From contig JAGQHR010000232.1 in the NCBI GenBank assembly GCA_020431745.1, forward strand, positions 1-5,973: DNA of 5,973 bases. Direction: 5' to 3'. Position numbers and translations under genes: made by a program. Origin of the DNA: Candidatus Eiseniibacteriota bacterium (GTDB taxonomy: Bacteria; Eisenbacteria; RBG-16-71-46; CAIMUX01). Position 1 is the first letter of the stretch, and every line of letters begins with the position of its first letter. Shown piece after piece: positions 1 through 5,375 of this stretch. The notes below the pieces were generated by a model, which was not told where the DNA came from, did not search any database, and was given only the letters and a program-made list of their open reading frames with translations.

Positions 1-9
1 TGCACGATC

Positions 10-40
10 GCTTGCAGCCCGCGGGGTCCCCGTCGCAAGC
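10..40. other. GC-rich inverted repeat upstream of the regulator operon
   Basis: GCTTGC (10-15) is exactly complementary to GCAAGC (35-40), and the interior holds a second small inverted repeat, CGGGG-T-CCCCG (22-32). As RNA the outer arms would form a 6-bp stem. The downstream flank (TAGGCCTTCG) has no T-tract, so it is not a standard intrinsic terminator. It could be the end of an upstream transcript or an operator. The repeat is directly visible; its function is unknown. I see no convincing sigma-70 or sigma-54 promoter in bases 1-136. Confidence 0.35.
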
Positions 41-136
41 TAGGCCTTCGCGCGGCCGTATCCCGTGGACCGACTCGGCCCGGCCCGCCGCACCGATACG
101 ATGCCCTATCCGACAGGACGGAAACGAGATACCTCC

Positions 137-1531
137 ATGAGCGACCAGCCCAAGATCCTCATCGTGGACGATCAGAAGAACCTCCTCGAGAGCCTCAAGC
201 GAGTCCTCGAGGGGTTCGGCTACCAGGTCGCGGTCGCACCGGACGCCGAGAAGGCTTTGGACCTGGTCGACGAGGAAACGCCGGACCTGATCATCATCGA
301 CCTCAATCTCCCGGGGAAAAGCGGCCAGGAGCTGATCGACGAGCTGCAGGAGCGGAACATCGAGTCGACGCTGGTGGTGCTCACGGGCAACGCGAGCATC
401 GATTCCGCGATCTGGGCCACCCGGCGGGGCGTCTTCGACTATCTGGAGAAGCCGGTCAACGCGGATCGCCTGCGCAGCGTGGCCGACCGCGGCGTGGAGC
501 GATCGTCCCTGCGCAAGGAAGTGGCGCAGCTTCGCCGGGAGACGATGCGTCACGGCAAGCTCCACCAACTGGTCGGGCGCGCCCCCAAAATGCAGGAGCT
601 CTACCGCCTCATCGATCAGATCGCACCCACCAACGCATCCGTCCTGATCACGGGCGAGAGCGGAACCGGCAAAGAGGTCATCGCCCGGACGCTGCATCGG
701 CTGAGCCCGCGCAGCCAGAGGCCGTTCGTCGCCATCAACTGCGCGGCCATTCCCGAGACGCTCCTCGAAAGCGAGATCTTCGGTCACGAGAAGGGCGCTT
801 TCACCGGTGCGACCGCCGCGCGGGCAGGCTGCTTCGAGCAGGCGCACGAGGGCACGCTCTTCCTCGACGAGATCGGGGAAATGCCGGTCGATCTGCAGAG
901 CAAGCTGCTCCGCGTGCTCGAAGACCAGAAAGTGCGCCGGGTCGGAGGCGGGAAGGAGATCGGGGTCGACGCCCGCGTCCTCGCCGCGACCAACGCCAAC
1001 GTCGACGGTCTGCTGGAATCCGGAAAGTTCCGGGAGGATCTCTACTTCCGCCTCAACGTCTTCACGCTGGAGATTCCGCCGTTGCGGGATCGGCGCGAAG
1101 ACGTCCCGGTGCTCGCGGAGCACTTCCTCAACGAGTTCCGGAACGAGAACGACACGCGGTGTGCGTCGCTCTCGGAAGAAGCCATCGGCACGCTCCGCGG
1201 CCACGACTGGCCGGGCAACGTGCGTGAGCTCCGCAACGCGATCCAGCGGGCGGCGATCCTGTGTAGCGAGGGCGAGATCCAGCCGCACCATCTGCCGCCG
1301 ACGCTCCGCCCGCGGGGCAGCGGGCCGCAATCCGACGGCAAGACCGTGACGGTGCAGGTCGGAACCTCGATCGCCGAGACCGAGAAAGCGCTCATCCTCG
1401 CGACGCTCCAGGCGTGCGGCGGGAAGAAGCCGGAGGCGGCCGAGATCCTCGGAATCAGTCTGAAAACGCTCTACACCCGGTTGCACGACTACGACGAGAT
1501 CGAGACGAACGGCGCGGAGACGACCTCGTGA
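137..1531 (+). CDS. NtrC-family sigma-54-dependent response regulator (REC-AAA+-Fis HTH)
   Basis: This 464-aa protein has the full three-domain layout and normal length of NtrC/AtoC/ZraR-type activators. Residues 1-120 are a receiver domain with acidic pair D11/D12, phosphoacceptor D55 (LIIIDLNLPG), T83 and K105 (EKP). Residues about 143-375 are the sigma-54-interaction AAA+ ATPase: Walker A GESGTGKE (173-180), the sigma-54-contacting GAFTGA loop (220-225), Walker B LFLDEI (241-246), sensor I ATN (284-286), candidate arginine fingers R299/R305, and sensor II WPGNVREL (358-365). Residues about 416-450 are a Fis-type helix-turn-helix (EAAEILGISLKTLYTRL). In the family, phosphorylation at the Asp drives oligomerisation and ATP-dependent opening of sigma-54 promoter complexes. 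I chose ATG 137 because the receiver fold begins directly after it; GTG 65 and ATG 101 would only add an Arg/Pro-rich tail. Its Shine-Dalgarno is weak (GAG at 126-128). It overlaps the kinase gene by 4 nt, so that kinase is the likely partner. Target genes are not established. Confidence 0.95.
   Translation: MSDQPKILIVDDQKNLLESLKRVLEGFGYQVAVAPDAEKALDLVDEETPDLIIIDLNLPGKSGQELIDELQERNIESTLVVLTGNASIDSAIWATRRGVFDYLEKPVNADRLRSVADRGVERSSLRKEVAQLRRETMRHGKLHQLVGRAPKMQELYRLIDQIAPTNASVLITGESGTGKEVIARTLHRLSPRSQRPFVAINCAAIPETLLESEIFGHEKGAFTGATAARAGCFEQAHEGTLFLDEIGEMPVDLQSKLLRVLEDQKVRRVGGGKEIGVDARVLAATNANVDGLLESGKFREDLYFRLNVFTLEIPPLRDRREDVPVLAEHFLNEFRNENDTRCASLSEEAIGTLRGHDWPGNVRELRNAIQRAAILCSEGEIQPHHLPPTLRPRGSGPQSDGKTVTVQVGTSIAETEKALILATLQACGGKKPEAAEILGISLKTLYTRLHDYDEIETNGAETTS
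1516..1519 (+). promoter_or_regulatory. Ribosome binding site for the GTG start of the kinase gene
   Basis: GGAG lies 8 nt before GTG 1528, inside the end of the response-regulator gene. It supports the GTG start within the GTGA overlap over the earlier in-frame ATG at 1414, which would add 38 residues translated from the HTH-coding region in another frame. Confidence 0.6.
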
Positions 1532-3000
1532 GACCCCACTGGGTCAGGCGACAGCTCGTCACCCTGCTCTTCCTGGCGGTCGTCCTGGTCCTCGTCTCGG
1601 GATTCCTCGAACTGGTCAGCGCCGTCCGACTCTCCACGCGACAGGCCCGCGTCGAAGCGAGCCTGGTGACGGGCTTCGTCCGGGGTCAGCTCTCGGTCCT
1701 GGCGGCCGCCTATTCTCCGGACTCCCTGCGCGCGATCGGTCGCGACCCGCGCCTCGAATCCACGCTGCGCGACGCACTGGTCCTCGCCCCTTCGGTCGCC
1801 CGCGTCGGCATCGCCGATCCCGAGGGAATCACCATCGCGCACACGGAGCCGAGCCGCGTCGGAACGATCATCCAGCCCTATCCGGACCTTCCCAAGGCAG
1901 AGAGCTTTCTCGAGGCGGTGCGTCTCCTGGTCGCACTGGGGGTGAAGCGCCAGATCGTCGCCTATCAGATCGAGACCCGCCTGGAGATCAATCGCAAGCT
2001 CTACGCGGTCATTCGGGTCGTGCTCGCCGACACCTACATCTGGCAGTCCGTGCGTGAGGCCGGACGACGGGGGATCCTCACCGCGCTCATCGTGGTTCCG
2101 ATCGCGGCATTGTCCGGGCTGGCCCTCGCACGCATGGCGACGGGACGACTGCGGACGCTGGAGGAGGGGATCACCGCCCTTCGCGAAGGACGCTTCGACG
2201 AGCCGCTCCCCGATGCCGGGGCGGACGAGTTCAGCCGTCTCGCACGGGAGCTCAATCTCCTGGGGGCCGAGTTCCAGAGACGGCAGAAGGAGTGGGAGGA
2301 GGAGTCGTCGCCCCCCCTCGCGGCGGTCGTGGCGGGCCAGACCCGGGTTCTCATGCGGTTGGCGCAGATGGCATCCGGCGTCGCGCACGAGCTTCGCAAC
2401 GAGCTCCAGACGATCCAGAGCAACCTCGAGGTCGCGCGCCTCGATCCGTCGCGTGCCTCGGAGCCGCTCGACCTCGCGCTCCAGGGCGTCTCGAACGTCG
2501 GACAATCGGTCCGGGGCTTCCTCAAGGTCGCCCGCTTCCGCCCGCTCTCCACGCAGCATCTGCAGATCAACGATCTGCTGCGGCACATTCGGGAGGATCT
2601 GGCCACCAACGCGGCGCTCGCCGGGGTCGAGCTCGATCTTGCGCTTACCGAGGATCTCCCGGAAACTGTCGCGGATCCAGAGGTGATCCGCCAGGCGATC
2701 GACAACCTCGTTCGCAACGCTCTCCAGGCCTTGGTGGAAACCGGCGGACATGTCGTCCTGCGCAGCGACGGGGGCGACGGCACGGTTTCGGTTATCGTGG
2801 AGGATGACGGTCCGGGCATGCCGGACCATGTCCTGGCCAAGGCCGGCACGCTCTACGTCACGACGCGAAGGGATGGGAGCGGAGTCGGATTGGCGCTCGT
2901 TCACCAGGCGATGGAGCTGCACGGCGGCTCGGTCCAGATCCAATCGGAGAAGGGGCAAGGCACCCGGATCACTCTGGTTCTTCCGGTGGTACCTGCATGA
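1528..3000 (+). CDS. Membrane-bound sensor histidine kinase (Cache/PAS-like sensor, HAMP, HisKA, HATPase), NtrB-like
   Basis: This 490-aa protein begins at GTG 1528, whose first four bases (GTGA) overlap the regulator's stop. TM1 is about residues 11-33. An extracytoplasmic region (about 34-181) has the Cache/PAS-like signature of a strand plus 'DPEG-ITIAHTEPSRVGT' (98-113) and a late 'INRKLYAVIRV' strand (154-164). TM2 is about 182-204, followed by a HAMP-like linker (about 200-253) and a short Glu-rich helix. The H-box is VAHELRNELQTI with phosphoacceptor H287; Glu292 sits where most HisKA kinases have Pro. The ATPase domain shows the N box (NLVRNALQAL, 393-402), G1 (DDGPGMP, 426-432), a divergent F-box (TLYVTTR) and G2 (GSGVGLAL, 450-457). 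All residues needed for autophosphorylation appear present. The family autophosphorylates on His and passes phosphate to a partner receiver, here almost certainly the upstream NtrC-type protein. The ligand is unknown. Its 3' end overlaps the next gene in an ATGA. Confidence 0.93.
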   Translation: MRPHWVRRQLVTLLFLAVVLVLVSGFLELVSAVRLSTRQARVEASLVTGFVRGQLSVLAAAYSPDSLRAIGRDPRLESTLRDALVLAPSVARVGIADPEGITIAHTEPSRVGTIIQPYPDLPKAESFLEAVRLLVALGVKRQIVAYQIETRLEINRKLYAVIRVVLADTYIWQSVREAGRRGILTALIVVPIAALSGLALARMATGRLRTLEEGITALREGRFDEPLPDAGADEFSRLARELNLLGAEFQRRQKEWEEESSPPLAAVVAGQTRVLMRLAQMASGVAHELRNELQTIQSNLEVARLDPSRASEPLDLALQGVSNVGQSVRGFLKVARFRPLSTQHLQINDLLRHIREDLATNAALAGVELDLALTEDLPETVADPEVIRQAIDNLVRNALQALVETGGHVVLRSDGGDGTVSVIVEDDGPGMPDHVLAKAGTLYVTTRRDGSGVGLALVHQAMELHGGSVQIQSEKGQGTRITLVLPVVPA

Positions 3001-3551
3001 TGGTCAGCATGGACCGCACGAGACTCTCACGAACGACAAGATTGGTGCTGCCGATGCTCCTCATGACCTGGGGACTGGGCTGCGCCTGGGTCAGGGGGCC
3101 GGCCGGGCCGAGCGCCGGTCGCGTGGTGCTTCCGAACACCTCGCTCCCGGACAGCGCTCAGGTTGCGCTTCCGGACACCGTCGTCGCTCAACCGCCGGTC
3201 AAGAAGCCCAGGAAGACGCCGGCGAAGAAGACGACCCCCCCCGCCCCCGAGTCGACCACGCCGGCTCCGGTCGAGACGGTCGAGCCGCCGCGCGTCGACA
3301 TCTCCGTGCAGATGAGCCCGGAGGAGCGTGCGCAGTTGGAAAAGGAAGCTCGGGATCGCATCCGGGAGACCGAAAAGATCGTCAAGAATCTCGACCCTTC
3401 GGCGTTCTCGCAGTCACAGCAGGACGCGCTCCTCACCGTCAACGAGCTGGTCAAGTCCGCCTCGCAGGCGCTCGATCAGGGAGACGTCCAAGCCGCGGAA
3501 TCGCTGGCCCGCAAGGCTCTCCTCCTGGCCACCGACCTCTCGATCAAATAA
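2997..3551 (+). CDS. Putative lipoprotein with Pro/Thr-rich linker and helical C-terminus, co-translated with the kinase
   Basis: I do not recognise a named family for this 184-aa protein. The N-terminus looks like a secretion signal: Arg-rich start, hydrophobic core (LVLPMLLMTWGLG), then Cys29. The lipobox GLGC is weak because -3 is Gly, so lipidation is probable rather than certain. Residues about 40-66 hold two VLPNTSLPDS/ALPDT-like units. Residues about 67-100 are a Lys/Pro/Thr-rich linker of the kind that spans periplasm or peptidoglycan. Residues about 106-184 are predicted helical: a charged helix (MSPEERAQLEKEARDRIRE) and a TPR-like pair ending ALDQGDVQAAESLARKALLL. ATG 2997 overlaps the kinase stop (ATGA); ATG 3000 and ATG 3009 are alternatives in the same frame, and the lipobox is equally compatible with each. 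Coupled translation with a sensor kinase suggests an envelope role in the same pathway, perhaps as sensor accessory or output; this is inference. Confidence 0.8.
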   Translation: MMVSMDRTRLSRTTRLVLPMLLMTWGLGCAWVRGPAGPSAGRVVLPNTSLPDSAQVALPDTVVAQPPVKKPRKTPAKKTTPPAPESTTPAPVETVEPPRVDISVQMSPEERAQLEKEARDRIRETEKIVKNLDPSAFSQSQQDALLTVNELVKSASQALDQGDVQAAESLARKALLLATDLSIK

Positions 3552-3557
3552 ACACGA

Positions 3558-3586
3558 AGCGGTCGACGAACCAGTCGCCGACCGCT
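3558..3586 (+). terminator. Hairpin just after the three-gene operon (terminator-like, no T-tract)
   Basis: Starting 6 nt after the TAA stop, AGCGGTCG (3558-3565) pairs perfectly with CGACCGCT (3579-3586). After one A/C mismatch, CGA (3567-3569) pairs with TCG (3575-3577), closing a 5-nt loop. It is a strong GC-rich stem placed where a terminator is expected, but the downstream bases CATGCGCG contain no T run. It may act as an mRNA-stabilising 3' end or with another factor rather than as a canonical intrinsic terminator. Confidence 0.45.
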
Positions 3587-3591
3587 CATGC

Positions 3592-3643
3592 GCGTGGGGT
3601 TGCCAAATCGTGACGGGGCTATATGTTGTTCAGCAACCCCCGC
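3592..3643. other. Long inverted repeat between convergent genes with two alternative folds
   Basis: GGGGTTGC (3596-3603) is exactly complementary to GCAACCCC (3633-3640). GCG (3592-3594) also pairs with CGC (3641-3643) around one bulged T, giving an 11-bp stem with a 29-nt AT-richer loop. An alternative fold on the same 3' arm pairs CGGGG (3614-3618) and GTTG (3625-3628) with CAAC (3634-3637) and CCCCG (3638-3642), leaving a 6-nt bulge (CTATAT) and a TTCAG loop. No T-tract follows on either strand. It could end transcripts from either convergent gene; its function is otherwise unknown. Confidence 0.4.
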
Positions 3644-3656
3644 ATTGGACTCGTCA

Positions 3657-4298
3657 TCAGTTCTGCGAGAGAGAATCCTGCTTCTCGATCGGAATCCGCT
3701 CCACGACGCTGATCAGAACCTGCCGCTGCTCTTCCGCAGTCGACATCGACTCGGTCTCCGAGCTGGGGATCGCCTCGCCGAAGCTCACCGACTGGTAGCG
3801 GCTGAGCTGGCCGGGCGAACGCTCGATCAGATAACGCAGGACCGCGTCGGCCCGCCGGTGGCCCAACCCGAGGTTGTAGTCCGCATCGCCGGTCGGATCG
3901 GTGAAGCCATAGAGGTCGACCAGGTAGCCCGGGTTGTCCGCGACCTGCTTCACGACCTCGTCGAGAGTCTGGGTAGCGTCCGCGGAGAGCTTGGCGCTGT
4001 CGAACGCGAAGTAGACGCGATGATGATCGGCTTCGCGATAGCCGACCTTGCCCAGTGCCAGGTCCCGGGTCCCGTCCGAAGCGCCCCAGGCCGCTTCGGC
4101 CCGAGCCATCGCTTCATCCGCGCTCTGCGAGGCCTCGTCGATCCGGGTGGAAAGCTCGGTATCCCCGGCTTCCATGTCTTGACGCAGCTCGGCGATCTGG
4201 TCGCGCATGTAACCCTTCGTCGCGCATCCAGTCGATCCCAGCGCGAGAACGGCGCCCACGGTCAAGATCCCCCCCAACGTGCCCCACTTCTTCATCAT
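3657..4298 (-). CDS. OmpA-domain outer-membrane lipoprotein with Lpp-like coiled-coil stalk
   Basis: This 213-aa protein has a lipoprotein signal peptide: MMKKW, hydrophobic stretch, then STGC with lipidated Cys25. Residues about 26-71 form an Ala-rich heptad stalk (IAELRQDMEAGDTELSTRI) resembling the Lpp helix. Residues about 92-201 are an OmpA C-terminal domain: VYFAFDSAKL (95-104), GFTDPTGDADYNLGLGHRRA (131-150) and QVLISVV (193-199). By alignment with OmpA/Pal, D134 and R149, 15 residues apart, are the pair that binds diaminopimelate in peptidoglycan, so the domain should be functional. The likely job is to tether the outer membrane to peptidoglycan, as Pal does. It is longer than a minimal Pal because of the stalk. 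No Tol genes are nearby. The start is set by a strong AGGAGG 6 nt before ATG 4298, with a second ATG directly after. It is convergent with the kinase operon and divergent from the next gene. Confidence 0.92.
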   Translation of the reverse strand: MMKKWGTLGGILTVGAVLALGSTGCATKGYMRDQIAELRQDMEAGDTELSTRIDEASQSADEAMARAEAAWGASDGTRDLALGKVGYREADHHRVYFAFDSAKLSADATQTLDEVVKQVADNPGYLVDLYGFTDPTGDADYNLGLGHRRADAVLRYLIERSPGQLSRYQSVSFGEAIPSSETESMSTAEEQRQVLISVVERIPIEKQDSLSQN

Positions 4299-4304
4299 CC
4301 GAAT

Positions 4305-4310
4305 CCTCCT
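4305..4310 (-). promoter_or_regulatory. Strong Shine-Dalgarno (AGGAGG) of the OmpA lipoprotein gene
   Basis: Read on the minus strand, AGGAGG is 6 nt before ATG 4298 and 9 nt before the tandem ATG 4295. It rules out the longer in-frame extension back to 4442, which would put about 48 Arg-rich residues before the signal peptide. Strong initiation fits an abundant envelope protein. Confidence 0.8.
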
Positions 4311-4430
4311 AGCTGTTCTTCCGGTGAGAGCCCATCCAAGCGTCGGGCCCTGCGCCCCGGTGCGTTCCCCGGGACGCCCACACGAACCGTGCCACCTTGC
4401 CCGGCACCGGACAAAACGACTTAATTCCAT

Positions 4431-4436
4431 ATCATA
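4431..4436 (-). promoter_or_regulatory. Possible -10 element of the OmpA lipoprotein gene
   Basis: The minus strand reads TATGAT within an AT-rich stretch, about 130 nt upstream of the start codon, and matches TATAAT at five of six positions. No recognisable -35 box lies 16-18 bp upstream. Instead an inverted repeat (4450-4468) occupies that position, which would fit an activator-dependent promoter. This is weak evidence, offered because the patch stands out from its GC-rich surroundings. Confidence 0.25.
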
Positions 4437-4449
4437 TAACACCTTACTC

Positions 4450-4468
4450 GGCTCGGCCGAATCGAGCC
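4450..4468. repeat. Inverted repeat GGCTCG-N7-CGAGCC, operator-like
   Basis: Six-base perfect arms (4450-4455 and 4463-4468) flank a 7-base centre (GCCGAAT). It sits next to the AT-rich patch in the divergent promoter region, about 180-200 bp upstream of the sigma-54-like element. Enhancer sites of NtrC-type activators are often found at about that distance. No T-tract follows, so an operator is more likely than a terminator. The symmetry is visible; the role is inference. Confidence 0.3.
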
Positions 4469-4632
4469 ATGGGTCCTGAACGGTCGATATTCGTGTGGGA
4501 ATTACAGGGGGCTGGCATTTCTACCTCAAGAAGTGTCCACCTCCCGATCGGAGATCTGCCTTCCCGGGGACGAGTGAGTGCCCTAACACCTCGCAATCGT
4601 GATGATTTGCCGTCGATCGGGCAAGCCCCCGG

Positions 4633-4648
4633 AGGCGTCTCGACGCCT
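4633..4648. repeat. 16-bp palindrome abutting the sigma-54-like promoter
   Basis: AGGCGTC (4633-4639) and GACGCCT (4642-4648) are perfect inverted copies separated by TC. The last T is also the first base of the TGGCAC (-24) element. A 7-bp dyad with a 2-bp centre is typical of a dimeric protein-binding site and a poor shape for an RNA hairpin. A protein bound here would be expected to affect promoter access. The symmetry is seen; regulation is inferred. Confidence 0.4.
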
Positions 4649-4663
4649 GGCACATCCGTTGAT
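4648..4663 (+). promoter_or_regulatory. Candidate sigma-54 (-24/-12) promoter for the downstream lipoprotein gene
   Basis: TGGCAC (4648-4653), five bases, then TTGAT (4659-4663) matches the sigma-54 consensus TGGCAC-N5-TTGCW at every position except the -12 C, which is A. The spacing is exact. Transcription would start near 4674, giving a leader of about 55 nt before ATG 4730. The -12 GC is usually well conserved, so this one mismatch is a real weakness. Support comes from the NtrC-type activator encoded in the same window, although no direct link to this promoter is shown. Confidence 0.35.
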
Positions 4664-4681
4664 TCTCATCCGAACGAAGGG

Positions 4682-4697
4682 GCGGCCGGGGGGCCGC
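4682..4697 (+). other. GC hairpin in the leader of the lipoprotein gene
   Basis: GCGGCC (4682-4687) pairs perfectly with GGCCGC (4692-4697) around a GGGG loop, ending 18 nt before the AAGGAG ribosome site. It could stabilise the leader or modulate translation. It lacks a T-tract and lies upstream of the gene, so it is not an ordinary terminator. Confidence 0.3.
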
Positions 4698-4715
4698 GGC
4701 AAAGGACGGCACGGC

Positions 4716-4721
4716 AAGGAG
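4716..4721 (+). promoter_or_regulatory. Shine-Dalgarno AAGGAG deciding the start at 4730
   Basis: AAGGAG lies 8 nt before ATG 4730. That ATG begins a textbook lipoprotein signal peptide, so upstream in-frame starts back to 4397 are rejected. Confidence 0.75.
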
Positions 4722-4729
4722 CGTCGACG

Positions 4730-5287
4730 ATGCGACTGGGACTCTTGGGCGCGACCCTCATCCTTTTCCTGGCGACCGGCTGCGGCACCGCACCGGAGAT
4801 CGAGATCCCGAGCGGGACCCCGCTCATGGTCAGCCTCCAGAAGGGAGTCCGCTCCGATCGGAGCCATCCGGGCGACGAGGTCGTGGCCGTAACGACGGAT
4901 CCCATCCAGCTGGACGACCGCATCCTCGTTCCCGCGGGCACGAGAGTCCGCGGAATCGTAACGAGCGCGACGCCGGCCAGCTCCGGCGATCCGGCCACCC
5001 TGGCCATCGAGTTCCAGCACTTAGAGTCCCGGGAGGGGACGCAGCTCACGATCGAAACACGCCCGATTCAGCTCGTGTCGCGCTGGACCGAACCGGAGGA
5101 TGCCGGCTCGCTCACGCCCTATGCCACCGTCGCGCGGGATCTCGCCTCGCGTCCGTCGGCTGTGGCCGGAGGGTCCGTGGTTTCCGATCCCACGATCGTG
5201 ACGCCGGGAAAGGACATCGCCCTCAAGCCGGGTCAACGGATCCTCTTCCGCTTGGATCACTCCGTTCGCGTCAGCGTCGCGGTTTGA
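4730..5287 (+). CDS. Lipoprotein with beta-rich TrbI/TraB-like domain, function unknown
   Basis: This 185-aa protein opens with a lipoprotein signal (MRLGLLGATLILFLATGC; ATGC lipobox, Cys18). The mature part begins EIEIPSGTPLMVSLQKGV (24-40), passes through RSHPGDEVVAVTTDPIQLDD (44-63), and carries VPAGTRVRGIV (67-77). It ends LKPGQRILFRLDHSVRV (165-181). Repeated 'P-x-G-T-x-L/V' strands of this sort occur in a loosely defined group of bacterial secreted proteins whose domain resembles the beta-barrel of the conjugation proteins TrbI/TraB/VirB10. That similarity is from memory of motif style, not a search. Here there is no membrane anchor besides the lipid and no conjugation neighbour, so a conjugative role is unlikely. 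Expected location is the periplasmic face of a membrane. It is divergent from the OmpA lipoprotein, has a sigma-54-like promoter upstream, and is followed 102 bp later by a DUF212 gene on the same strand. Confidence 0.85.
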   Translation: MRLGLLGATLILFLATGCGTAPEIEIPSGTPLMVSLQKGVRSDRSHPGDEVVAVTTDPIQLDDRILVPAGTRVRGIVTSATPASSGDPATLAIEFQHLESREGTQLTIETRPIQLVSRWTEPEDAGSLTPYATVARDLASRPSAVAGGSVVSDPTIVTPGKDIALKPGQRILFRLDHSVRVSVAV

Positions 5288-5375
5288 AGAGCCGCTCCCG
5301 CACCGTTCGTCGTTCGTTCGGCTGCCTTCGCACACCTGCGGAATGCGCTACTCTGTCCCGGTAGCCGACTCGTGC

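Larger units (their letters stand above)
4299..4729. other. Divergent intergenic region (431 bp) between two lipoprotein genes
   Basis: I find no convincing gene here. The + strand is open in the frame of the downstream lipoprotein from 4397, but the encoded stretch is low-complexity and precedes a clear signal peptide. The region is where promoters of both flanking genes must lie. It contains an AT-rich patch at 4411-4446, unusual for this window and including TATGAT on the minus strand (4436-4431). It also holds inverted repeats at 4450-4468, 4633-4648 and 4682-4697, and a sigma-54-like element at 4648-4663. Confidence 0.7.

Noticed and set aside
2..43. A + strand reading frame open from the window edge to TAG 41-43 (13 codons, ARSLAARGVPVAS), possibly the tail of an upstream gene.
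   Set aside because: Too short to identify, with mixed third-position GC and an overlapping inverted repeat; it could be real but cannot be supported from this window.
132..136. CCTCC directly before the response-regulator ATG.
   Set aside because: It resembles the anti-Shine-Dalgarno rather than a ribosome site; one short match has no demonstrable role.
1489..2958. Long minus-strand open frame (489 codons) antisense to the kinase gene.
   Set aside because: The encoded protein is Arg/Asp/Glu-rich without domains, and lies opposite a clear histidine kinase in high-GC DNA, where antisense frames stay open by chance.
3592..3643. Possible integron attC site from the inverted repeat between convergent genes.
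   Set aside because: The required RYYYAAC and GTTRRRY core boxes are not present at the ends, and there is no integrase or cassette structure.
4055..4060. TGGCAC on the minus strand within the OmpA lipoprotein gene, as a sigma-54 site.
   Set aside because: It is followed by AAGG rather than TTGC at the -12 position and lies inside coding sequence; treated as chance, and as a caution for the other candidates.
4397..4729. In-frame N-terminal extension of the beta-domain lipoprotein back to 4397.
   Set aside because: It would bury the signal peptide and lipobox and ignore the AAGGAG-ATG at 4716-4732; it also spans the promoter candidates.
5290..5323. AGCCG...CGGCT inverted repeat after the lipoprotein gene as a terminator.
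   Set aside because: Only 5-bp arms with a 24-nt loop and no T-tract; not distinguishable from chance.
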